Positions 1-6,385 of a stretch of DNA of 17,232 nt are shown here, one piece after another. The DNA is from Chloroflexota bacterium (lineage in GTDB: Bacteria; Chloroflexota; Dehalococcoidia; Dehalococcoidales; UBA3254). Position 1 is the stretch's first letter. Every line of letters begins with the position of its first letter. The stretch lies in contig JAGDMY010000004.1 of NCBI GenBank assembly GCA_017860765.1, positions 1 to 17,232 on the forward strand, written 5' to 3'. A model generated the notes under the pieces. The model was not told the DNA's origin, ran no database searches, and saw only the letters and a list, made by a program, of their open reading frames with translations. The translations under genes and the position numbers were made by a program.

Positions 1-78
1 TGGTCGGGGAGAGAAGATTTGAACTTCCGACCTCAGCGTCCCGAACGCTGCGCGCTAACCAGACTGCGCTACTCCCCG
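1..78 (-). tRNA. tRNA-Pro (anticodon CGG)
   Basis: Read on the minus strand this folds as a complete cloverleaf. The acceptor stem CGGGGAG pairs with CTCCCCG, the anticodon stem CAGCG/CGCTG closes the 7-nt loop TTCGGGA, and the T arm GGAAG/CTTCT carries the TTCAAAT loop. The anticodon in the loop is CGG, which reads the proline codon CCG. The 3' CCA is encoded in the DNA (complement of bases 1-3), so the gene ends exactly at the window edge. It has its own promoter just upstream and is divergent from the phosphoglycerate-mutase-like gene. I see no integrase or duplicated 3' tRNA fragment that would mark it as an attachment site. Confidence 0.95.
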
Positions 79-95
79 CAGACAATATCCAATAT

Positions 96-124
96 ATTAT
101 AAGCGAGAATCTTGATCAGGGCAA
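96..124 (-). promoter_or_regulatory. sigma-70 promoter of tRNA-Pro
   Basis: On the minus strand there is a TTGCCC -35 box (119-124), a 17-nt spacer and a perfect TATAAT -10 box (96-101). Transcription would start near base 89, about ten bases before the mature tRNA 5' end, which is a typical tRNA leader length. I found no equally good promoter for the opposite direction in 79-174. Confidence 0.7.
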
Positions 125-174
125 CCTGCGTTTAGTAGCATCGCGGCATTCCCTTTGGCTTAAATTACCTCAAA

Positions 175-1359
175 ATGAAATACTGCATTTTAATCATTGA
201 TGGAGCAGCCGGTCATCCGCTGCCCCAGCGCGGTTGGAAGACCTCGCTGGAATTGGCCAGGACCCCTAATCTGGATGCTCTGGCCAGTGAGGGCATGGTG
301 GGTCTAACCAGAACGGTCCCGGAGGGGATGGAACCCAGCAGCGCCTGCGCCTGCCTGTCTATCGTGGGCTACGATCCCAAAATTTATTATAAAGGCCGGA
401 GTGCCATCGAAGCCTTCAGCATGGGAATCGATATCGCCAGAGGCGAGACCGTCTTTCGCTGTAATCTGGTAACGGTTAGTGAAGGAAAGATGCTGGACTA
501 CAGCGCCGGGCACGTCTCCACCGAAGAAGCCCGGGACCTGATTGACGCATTGGAGAAAGACCTGGGAGATGCCAGGACCTGTTTTTATCCCGGGGTCAGC
601 TACCGGCACATTTTAAAACTTAAAGACCATGAGGAAGCTGTGGAAGCCGTCTGTACCCCTCCCCACGATATTCCGGGCCAACCCGTAGAGGACTTTCTCC
701 CCAGGGGCAAGGGGAGTGAGGTCCTCAGAGACCTGATGAGCCGTTCAATGGGCATTCTCGAAAACCATCCCGTTAATCAGGCCAGAAAACAGCGCGGGGA
801 GCTTCCGGCCACTACCATCTGGCTTTTTTGGCCGAGCGGCCAGGTGCCTTCCCTGCCTCCTTTCCAGGAACTATACGGGGTCAAGGGGGCCATGATAAGC
901 GGCGTAGACCTGTTGAGGGGTATCGGCCGCATGGTCGGGATGGAGGTCATTAACGTCCCCGGGGTAACTGATGGCCTGGACAATGACTATGCCGCCCAGG
1001 CCAGGGGAGCCCTGGAGGTCCTGGAGAAGAGCGACCTGGTGGTAATCCACGTAGAAGCGCCCGATGAGGCTGGCCACAGCGGCTCTTTAGAATATAAGGT
1101 AAAAGCGATTGAAAAGACGGATGAGGAAATCGTGCGCCGCCTGCGCGAATATAAAGCCGCCGGGCTGCGCCTTTTAGTTATGCCCGATCATCCCACCCCC
1201 CTGGATATCCGCACCCATACCGCGGAGCCGGTCCCATTTCTGCTCTGGGGTCCGGGATTCAACTCCAATAGCGCACAGCGCCTGACCGAGGCCGAAGCCA
1301 GGGCGTCAGGCTTTTTTGTTCAGGCCGGGTATGGTATCATTAAGAAACTGCTTAAGTAG
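175..1359 (+). CDS. ApgM-type phosphoglycerate mutase family protein, probable alternative homoserine kinase
   Basis: A 394-residue protein of the cofactor-independent (archaeal-type, ApgM) phosphoglycerate mutase family, within the alkaline-phosphatase superfamily. Seen in the sequence: the N-terminal metal aspartate in LIIDG (D9), the nucleophile region PSSACACLSIVGYDP (residues 54-68, likely Ser56), HVEAPDEAGHSG (292-303), MPDHPTP (336-342) and RTHTAEP (about 346-352), which together supply the usual two-metal ligands. Length is normal for ApgM. It lies 63 bp upstream of lysC on the same strand. A branch of this family (TIGR02535, 'proposed homoserine kinase') is known from genomes lacking classical thrB, where it sits beside threonine-pathway genes. 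I therefore infer homoserine kinase (homoserine + ATP to O-phosphohomoserine) rather than glycolytic mutase, but the sequence alone does not prove it. The start ATG at 175 matches the family N-terminus. No clear Shine-Dalgarno precedes it. Confidence 0.85.
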   Translation: MKYCILIIDGAAGHPLPQRGWKTSLELARTPNLDALASEGMVGLTRTVPEGMEPSSACACLSIVGYDPKIYYKGRSAIEAFSMGIDIARGETVFRCNLVTVSEGKMLDYSAGHVSTEEARDLIDALEKDLGDARTCFYPGVSYRHILKLKDHEEAVEAVCTPPHDIPGQPVEDFLPRGKGSEVLRDLMSRSMGILENHPVNQARKQRGELPATTIWLFWPSGQVPSLPPFQELYGVKGAMISGVDLLRGIGRMVGMEVINVPGVTDGLDNDYAAQARGALEVLEKSDLVVIHVEAPDEAGHSGSLEYKVKAIEKTDEEIVRRLREYKAAGLRLLVMPDHPTPLDIRTHTAEPVPFLLWGPGFNSNSAQRLTEAEARASGFFVQAGYGIIKKLLK

Positions 1360-1422
1360 GGTGCCAATTCCCGTCAATTTGATCCCGTTTCTGAATTTAT
1401 AAATATTCCTAGAGGTTATTAG

Positions 1423-2637
1423 ATGCCAATCGTGGTACAGAAGTATGGCGGCAGTTCAGTCGCCGATCCGGATAAGATCCGCAACGTTGCCCGGAGGGTA
1501 GCCAGGACCCAGGAGGCCGGCAACCAGGTGGTCGTGGTCATCTCTGCCATGGGAGACACCACGGATGACCTGATAGCCCTGGCCCACAGAATTACCGACC
1601 AGCCTGATAGCCGCGAGATGGATGTATTGCTTTCTACCGGGGAAATCGTGTCCAGCGCTTTATTGACCATGGCCCTCCACAAAATGGGAAATAAAGCCAT
1701 CAGTCTCAGCGGGCCTCAAGCCGGCATCTACACCGACAACTCATATAGCCGGGCTAAAATTCTAAAGGTGGAATCGGACAGGATAGTCGAAGAGCTAAAC
1801 GAGGGTAATATTGTGGTGGTGGCGGGTTTTCAGGGAATTACGAATGAGTCCGATATCACCACCCTCGGCCGCGGGGGATCGGATACCACGGCGGTAGCCC
1901 TGGCTATCAGTTTGCAGGCCAAAGCCTGTGAGCGCTATACGGATGTCGATGGTATTTATACCGCCGATCCGCGTTTTTGTGCCGAGGCCCGCAAGCTGAA
2001 GGAAATCGGCTACGAGGAAATGCTGGAGTTGACCTCCAGCGGATCTAAAGCGCTGCACTACCGGGCAGTGGAGCTGGCGGGGGTCTACAATATGCCCATA
2101 CTGGTGGCTTCTAGCTTTAACGATAGCCCGGGGACATTGATTCACGGAGGAGAGTCCATGGAAGTGCGAAATAAGGTCCGGGGCATTGCCCACGACCTGG
2201 ATGTTGCTAAAATCGCTTTGACCGGCATACCCAACCAGCCGGGTATCGCCGCCGCCATCTTTGAGCCGCTGGCCAGAGCGGGCGTCAGCGTCGATACCAT
2301 CGTTCAGAACGCCTTTTTGCCGAATGTCACCGACTTGACCTTCACAGTCTCCAGAGGGGATTTGAAGAAAGCCATGGACGTCATTCTGCCCATTGCCAAA
2401 TCTTTCCAAGCCAAAGAGATGACTGATGCTAAACTGGGCAAGGTCAGCATCGTCGGTACCGGTATGCAGAATACCCCGGGCTATGCCGCCAAGATGTTCA
2501 GCGCTCTCAGTAAAGAGGGCATCAACATACAACTTATTACCACGTCCGAAATACGCATAACCTGCATTATCGATGAGGCCAGGGTGAAGGACGCCGTCCG
2601 CGCCCTGCATAAGGCCTTTGAGCTGGAAAAGGACTAA
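1423..2637 (+). CDS. lysC: aspartate kinase
   Basis: Cytosolic aspartate kinase (L-aspartate + ATP to 4-phospho-L-aspartate), the first step to lysine, methionine and threonine. The 404-residue length is typical of monofunctional LysC. Residues 7-12 (KYGGSS) form the amino-acid-kinase signature. TLGRGGSDTTAVALA and ERYTDVDGIYTADPR are the nucleotide- and aspartate-binding segments of the catalytic domain. The C-terminal 140 residues or so form two ACT regulatory domains (GIPNQPGIAAAIFEPLA and GTGMQNTPGYAAKMFSAL open the two repeats), so feedback control by lysine and/or threonine is expected. AGAGGT at 1411-1416 lies 6 nt before the ATG. It follows the ApgM-like gene by 63 bp, and a shared transcript is likely. 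There is a strong internal in-frame start at codon 246 (separate entry). Confidence 0.95.
   Translation: MPIVVQKYGGSSVADPDKIRNVARRVARTQEAGNQVVVVISAMGDTTDDLIALAHRITDQPDSREMDVLLSTGEIVSSALLTMALHKMGNKAISLSGPQAGIYTDNSYSRAKILKVESDRIVEELNEGNIVVVAGFQGITNESDITTLGRGGSDTTAVALAISLQAKACERYTDVDGIYTADPRFCAEARKLKEIGYEEMLELTSSGSKALHYRAVELAGVYNMPILVASSFNDSPGTLIHGGESMEVRNKVRGIAHDLDVAKIALTGIPNQPGIAAAIFEPLARAGVSVDTIVQNAFLPNVTDLTFTVSRGDLKKAMDVILPIAKSFQAKEMTDAKLGKVSIVGTGMQNTPGYAAKMFSALSKEGINIQLITTSEIRITCIIDEARVKDAVRALHKAFELEKD
2158..2637 (+). CDS. lysC: probable internal translation start giving a LysC beta (ACT-only) subunit
   Basis: Inside lysC, GGAGGAG (2146-2152) sits 5 nt before an in-frame ATG at 2158, which is codon 246. 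Translation from here would give a 159-residue protein beginning MEVRNKVRG and holding only the two ACT domains. In Bacillus subtilis aspartokinase II and Corynebacterium LysC, a beta subunit of about 160-170 residues is made from an in-frame start at almost the same place and forms an alpha2beta2 enzyme. Position, frame and ribosome-binding site agree with that arrangement. That the beta subunit is actually made here is an inference. Confidence 0.6.
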   Translation: MEVRNKVRGIAHDLDVAKIALTGIPNQPGIAAAIFEPLARAGVSVDTIVQNAFLPNVTDLTFTVSRGDLKKAMDVILPIAKSFQAKEMTDAKLGKVSIVGTGMQNTPGYAAKMFSALSKEGINIQLITTSEIRITCIIDEARVKDAVRALHKAFELEKD

Positions 2638-2652
2638 GGCAGCATCCCCCTT

Positions 2653-2680
2653 GGATTTGTCCGGGGACCAGACGAAATCC
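2653..2680 (+). other. hairpin just downstream of lysC
   Basis: GGATTTGTC (2653-2661) can pair with GACGAAATCC (2671-2680) with one bulged G and a 9-nt loop. There is no U-rich tract behind it, so it is not a classical intrinsic terminator. It might be a weak stop or an mRNA-protecting structure between lysC and the TPR gene. Confidence 0.35.
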
Positions 2681-2695
2681 ACAATTCCGCCGATA

Positions 2696-2725
2696 AGGAC
2701 AGCCACACCTGATTTGTGATAAAAT
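2696..2725 (+). promoter_or_regulatory. candidate promoter for the TPR-gyrA pair
   Basis: An extended -10 element TGATAAAAT (2717-2725) lies 18 nt after AGGACA (2696-2701, matching TTGACA at four positions). It falls in the 192-bp gap between lysC and the TPR gene, where a promoter for TPR-gyrA would be expected. The leader would be about 100 nt. The match is moderate only. Confidence 0.42.
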
Positions 2726-2829
2726 ACTTAGCGTGATGGTTGATTTATAGACAGGCATTTTGTTGTTTTTTAACGAATTGATGAGAGGCTTTGGGACTGA
2801 ACCTACCAGAGCCATTTTGGAGAATGGAA

Positions 2830-3639
2830 ATGTCGTACCAAGAGGATAAACAGGGTAAATTAAGGCGTCAGACCAGCAAACAGGCTATCAGTTTAGCTAT
2901 GGAAGGTCGCTGGCAGGAAGCGGTAGAGATTAATAAAAGTATAATCCAAAATTTTCCTCATGATGTCGATGCCTTTAACCGCCTCGGCAAAGCCCTTATA
3001 GAGCTGGGTGAGTACGCCGGGGCTAAAGCGGCTTATGAGAAAGCCCTGCAGCTTGACCAGTATAATACCATTGCCAGAAAGAACCTTCAGCGTTTGAGTC
3101 AGCTGGATGCCGCAGCCGCTCCACAGAATAACCCTGAAAAAGCAGAACCGCACCTCTTTATCGAGGAAATCGGCAAGGCCGGGGTGGTGCACCTGCATCA
3201 AATCGCCTCATCCGACAAGCTGGTCAAGATGATGGCAGGGGATAAGGTAGTCCTCACTCCCCAGGATTCCTCCCTCTCAGTGGAAAATGTCGGGGGCGAA
3301 TACCTGGGATTGGTTCCGACCAAGCAAGGGCAACGTTTAATTCACCTGATGAAAGGCGGCAACAAATACACCGCAGCGGTCGTTACCTCAAGTGAGAATG
3401 CTATCTCAGTTATAATCCGGGAAACTTACCAGGACCCGAGTCAAATCGACCAGGTCTCCTTCCCGAGTAGAAAGCTGGAAGAAATACAACCCTACGCCAG
3501 TGAAAGAGTGTTCCAGCCGGAATATGAAGAGGAAGAGGAGATAATCGAGACTCCTGCCATTAGCGAGGAAGGAGTGGAACCCCCTGAAGAGGTGGTTGAG
3601 GAAGCCGAGGAAGAGAAAGAATGGGAACAGGAGGAATAA
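2830..3639 (+). CDS. TPR protein with acidic C-terminal tail, unknown function
   Basis: A 269-residue, apparently soluble protein with no signal peptide or membrane segment. Residues 13-46 and 47-80 form two tetratricopeptide repeats; the second (AFNRLGKALIELGEYAGAKA onwards) is close to the TPR consensus. Residues 105-215 form a beta-rich middle domain I do not recognise (IEEIGKAGVVHLHQI, GGEYLGLVPTKQGQRLIHLM). The last 40 residues or so are mostly glutamate. I chose ATG 2830 because GGAGA (2819-2823) precedes it by 6 nt; in-frame TTG 2791 and ATG 2824 are possible but less well placed. The stop codon lies 6 nt before gyrA, so the two genes are probably translationally coupled. TPRs bind proteins, and a gyrase- or DNA-associated scaffold or acidic DNA mimic is only a guess. 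Confidence 0.85.
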   Translation: MSYQEDKQGKLRRQTSKQAISLAMEGRWQEAVEINKSIIQNFPHDVDAFNRLGKALIELGEYAGAKAAYEKALQLDQYNTIARKNLQRLSQLDAAAAPQNNPEKAEPHLFIEEIGKAGVVHLHQIASSDKLVKMMAGDKVVLTPQDSSLSVENVGGEYLGLVPTKQGQRLIHLMKGGNKYTAAVVTSSENAISVIIRETYQDPSQIDQVSFPSRKLEEIQPYASERVFQPEYEEEEEIIETPAISEEGVEPPEEVVEEAEEEKEWEQEE

Positions 3640-3645
3640 CCTGAG

Positions 3646-6081
3646 ATGGTCATAGGGGCAACCCGGGAAGTCAATATTGAAGAGGAATTAAAAAGTTCGT
3701 ACCTGGACTACGCGATGAGCGTCATAGTCTCCAGGGCTTTGCCGGATGTTAGGGATGGACTGAAGCCTGTCCAGCGCCGCATTCTCTATTCCATGCAGGA
3801 TATGGGCTTAACCCACAATAGCGCCCACAGGAAGAGCGCCCGTATCGTGGGTGATGTGCTGGGCAAATATCATCCCCACGGTGACGCCTCGGTTTATGAT
3901 GCGATGGTCCGCATGGCCCAGGAATTCTCCATGCGCTATCCCCTGATCGACGGTCAGGGCAACTTCGGCAGCGTCGATAATGATCCGCCGGCGGCCATGC
4001 GGTATACCGAAGCCCGCCTTTCAGCTATCGCCGAGCAGATGCTGTTGGACATCGAAAAGGACACTGTAGAGTTACTCCCCAACTTCGATGATAGCCTGAG
4101 AGAACCTTCCGTCCTGCCGGCCCTTTTGCCCAATCTACTGGTTAACGGCAGCTCCGGCATCGCCGTAGGCATGGCCACCAATATGCCACCTCACAACCTG
4201 ACCGAAGTCTGTGACGCCATCTCTTTTGTAGTCGATAATCCCGAAGCCACCGTGGATGAGCTGATGCAGTTCATCAAAGGACCGGATTTCCCCACGGCCG
4301 GCATCATTCTGGGTAAGGACGGCATCCGCAGTGCCTATGCCACCGGTCATGGCAGAGTGGTCGTTCGGGCCAAGGTCCATGTCACGGATATCCCCGGGGG
4401 AATGGGACGCCGCCAGATAATCGTTACCGAAATCCCCTACCAGACCAATAAAGCGGCCCTGGTGGAGCGCATCGCAACGCTGGTAAAAGATAAAAAAATC
4501 CAGGGGATAAGCGAGGTCCGCGATGAGTCTGACCGCCAGGGTATGCGGATTGTCATCGAGCTGAAGCGGGAAGCCCAACCTCCTCAAGTCCTGAACCAGC
4601 TTTATAAATATACCGCCATGCAATCGGCCTTCTTCGTTAACATGCTGGCACTGGTGGATGGCCAGCCGCGCGTCATCAGCCTGAAGGAGGCCCTTGATTA
4701 TTATATTTCCTTCCGCCATGAAATAATTACGCGCCGCTCCAAGTACGATTTGTCCGTAGCCAGAGCCCGGGCCCACATATTAGAAGGCCTGAAGATTGCC
4801 CTGGACCATATCGATGCAGTAATTAAGACCATCCGCGAATCTGAAACAGCGGAGGTCGCGCGGAAAAACCTGATGGTCAATTTCACTTTGACCGAGAAGC
4901 AAGCCCAGGCCATCCTGGACATGCAGCTGCGCCGCCTGGCCAACCTGGAGCGCAGCAAGATCGTCGAAGAATATGCGCAGGTCCTCAAGACTATAGCCTA
5001 CCTGGAAGATTTGCTGGCCAATAAGAAGAAAATCCTCTATCTGGTCAAGGAAGAGATCGGCCAGCTGAAAAACCGCTATGGAGATGCCCGCCGGACCGAG
5101 ATTAGCGAACAGTCTGCCATGGAGTTTGCCATCGAGGAAGTCCCTCATGAGAGGGTGGTCGTCACCCTGAGCGGCCGCGGCTTCATCAAGAGGATCCCCG
5201 CCACGGTCTACCGCTCGCAGCACCGCCGCGGCAAGGGTGTTCGAGGAATGGGCGTCCGGGAGCTGGATGCCGTGAAGTTCCTGGTGGTGGCCGATACTCA
5301 CGATAACCTCTTTTTCTTCACCAACAAGGGTAAAATTTTCCATCTGAAGTGTCATGAAATACCCGCAGACGCCTCCCGCACGGCTAAAGGCATGGCCATC
5401 GTCAACCTCTTCCCCATCACCGAGGGAGAAAGGGTGACGGCGGTGGTTTCGGTGACCGATTTGAAGCCCGAATGCTTCCTGCTGATGGCAACTCACAAAG
5501 GCGAAATTAAGAAATCCTCTCTGGAATTCTATGATGCCATCCGCAGCAGCGGCATCATCGCCATGGACCTGGAAGCAGGCGATGAGCTGGTAGCCGCCGG
5601 CGTGGCTACGGATGCGGACGATGTCATCCTCATTACCGAGCATGGCCAGTCCATTCGCTTCGGGGTGAAGACCCTCCGCAGCAGCTCCCGCACCAGCGGC
5701 GGCGTACGCGGGGTCCGCCTGGAGGAAGATGACAAACTGGTCAGCATGGACGTGGTTATCCCGGAGGCCTACCTGCTGGTGGTCACCCTTAACGGGTATG
5801 GGAAACTGACCCCCATCGCCGAGTACCGGAAACAGAGCCGGGGCGGGATAGGTATCAAGACCCTTAAGGTCACAGATAAGACCGGCAAGGTGGCCGCCGC
5901 CAGACTGGTTAACCAGAGCCAGCAGCTGATGCTGATTTCGAAGGACGGCATTGTGATCTCAACGCCAGTCCAGGAAGAGGACGGCAGCGGCATCCGCATC
6001 GTCGGCCGCAATACCCAGGGCGTCATGATCATGAATCTGGAGGAAGGCGACAGCGTAGCCGCCATCGCCGCCTGGGAATAG
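3646..6081 (+). CDS. gyrA: DNA gyrase subunit A
   Basis: The breaking-rejoining subunit of the type II topoisomerase that introduces negative supercoils with GyrB. It has 811 residues, a normal length. The winged-helix region carries the catalytic tyrosine in [10 protein letters not shown] (Y120), preceded by the quinolone-resistance-determining region around [10 protein letters not shown] (76-85). The coiled-coil arm follows at about 350-500, and from about 505 there is the C-terminal DNA-wrapping beta-pinwheel. The GyrA-box position reads QHRRGKG (525-531), a degenerate form of QRRGGKG, so gyrase rather than topoisomerase IV is favoured but the box is unusual. AGGAGG (3629-3634), inside the end of the TPR gene, is 11 nt before the ATG. 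The position equivalent to E. coli Ser83 is Ala81, as in mycobacteria. Confidence 0.95.
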   Translation: MVIGATREVNIEEELKSSYLDYAMSVIVSRALPDVRDGLKPVQRRILYSMQDMGLTHNSAHRKSARIVGDVLGKYHPHGDASVYDAMVRMAQEFSMRYPLIDGQGNFGSVDNDPPAAMRYTEARLSAIAEQMLLDIEKDTVELLPNFDDSLREPSVLPALLPNLLVNGSSGIAVGMATNMPPHNLTEVCDAISFVVDNPEATVDELMQFIKGPDFPTAGIILGKDGIRSAYATGHGRVVVRAKVHVTDIPGGMGRRQIIVTEIPYQTNKAALVERIATLVKDKKIQGISEVRDESDRQGMRIVIELKREAQPPQVLNQLYKYTAMQSAFFVNMLALVDGQPRVISLKEALDYYISFRHEIITRRSKYDLSVARARAHILEGLKIALDHIDAVIKTIRESETAEVARKNLMVNFTLTEKQAQAILDMQLRRLANLERSKIVEEYAQVLKTIAYLEDLLANKKKILYLVKEEIGQLKNRYGDARRTEISEQSAMEFAIEEVPHERVVVTLSGRGFIKRIPATVYRSQHRRGKGVRGMGVRELDAVKFLVVADTHDNLFFFTNKGKIFHLKCHEIPADASRTAKGMAIVNLFPITEGERVTAVVSVTDLKPECFLLMATHKGEIKKSSLEFYDAIRSSGIIAMDLEAGDELVAAGVATDADDVILITEHGQSIRFGVKTLRSSSRTSGGVRGVRLEEDDKLVSMDVVIPEAYLLVVTLNGYGKLTPIAEYRKQSRGGIGIKTLKVTDKTGKVAAARLVNQSQQLMLISKDGIVISTPVQEEDGSGIRIVGRNTQGVMIMNLEEGDSVAAIAAWE

Positions 6082-6109
6082 AGACAAATCTGGTCTGGTC
6101 TGTCCTGCT

Positions 6110-6193
6110 TGACCATTCCGTGCTAGACACGGAATCCAGGGTGGTGAGGGGGTTGGATACCGTCCCCGGCCGAGACTGGGTCCGGGGATGACA
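6110..6193. repeat. two-hairpin palindromic intergenic element (MITE/REP-like)
   Basis: ATTCCGTG (6115-6122) and CACGGAAT (6128-6135) make an 8-bp stem with a 5-nt loop. TCCCCGG (6163-6169) and CCGGGGA (6182-6188) make a 7-bp stem with a 12-nt loop. Between them AATCCA and TGGAT are also complementary, and the outer ends TGACCATTCC and the complement of GGGGATGACA (TGTCATCCCC) form imperfect terminal inverted repeats. The design matches the common intergenic repeats that carry GGAATCCAG...TGGAT...GATGACA signatures. Only one copy is visible here, so the repeat status is inferred from that resemblance. It may also end gyrA transcription. Confidence 0.5.
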
Positions 6194-6322
6194 TCCTTTC
6201 GCCGGTATGGTACCAGCTTAACCAATGCCGCGGAGTCCCTGTCTTTACTCCCTGTCCCCATTGCATCTTCATAAAACCTAAATCCTTAATCTTAAATCTG
6301 CTCCCATATGCTATAATGTCTA

Positions 6323-6352
6323 TTGACATCAGAACATTTGTTCTATTATACT
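6323..6352 (+). promoter_or_regulatory. SOS-type promoter of the imuB-dnaE2 cassette
   Basis: A perfect TTGACA -35 box (6323-6328) is followed after 18 nt by TATACT (6347-6352), a five-of-six match to the -10 consensus. The predicted start is near 6359, giving a short leader of about 27 nt before imuB. A second potential start lies just upstream: TGCTATAAT (6309-6317) is a perfect extended -10 element. The operator in the spacer would block both. Confidence 0.75.
6331..6344. promoter_or_regulatory. LexA/DinR-type operator (SOS box)
   Basis: AGAACATTTGTTCT is a perfect 14-nt palindrome apart from its central TT, and it contains GAAC-N4-GTTC, the core recognised by LexA (DinR) in Bacillus and many Gram-positive and related bacteria. 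It lies wholly inside the spacer between the -35 and -10 boxes, the classic position for repression. The downstream genes (imuB, dnaE2) are SOS genes in other bacteria, which strongly supports the call. That this organism's LexA uses this motif is inferred. Confidence 0.8.
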
Positions 6353-6375
6353 TATTTTTGTCACTTATTTTTGAC
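6350..6375 (+). repeat. 13-nt tandem duplication in the imuB leader
   Basis: ACTTATTTTTGTC (6350-6362) is followed directly by ACTTATTTTTGAC (6363-6375), a 12-of-13 match. It overlaps the end of the -10 box and the predicted transcription start, and finishes right at the imuB ribosome-binding site. Confidence 0.8.
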
Positions 6376-6385
6376 GAGGTGAAGC

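Larger units (their letters stand above)
6082..6385. other. 304-bp intergenic region between gyrA and imuB
   Basis: Non-coding in all frames as far as I can judge. The left half (about 6110-6193) is a two-hairpin repeat-like element. The middle (about 6195-6300) is AT-rich towards its right end and shows no recognisable feature. The right end (6309-6385) is a compact regulatory region with an extended -10 box, a full promoter, a LexA-type palindrome and a 13-nt tandem duplication. No convincing intrinsic terminator for gyrA was seen other than the hairpins of the element. Confidence 0.7.

Noticed and set aside
1..78. tRNA-Pro as an integration site
   Set aside because: No integrase, no repeated tRNA 3' end and no mobile genes are seen in the window.
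1795..2706. 303-codon minus-strand frame inside lysC
   Set aside because: lysC is unambiguous here, and the reverse frame has no family features.
2791..2829. Upstream TTG start for the TPR gene
   Set aside because: No ribosome-binding site suits the TTG, while GGAGA is well spaced before ATG 2830.
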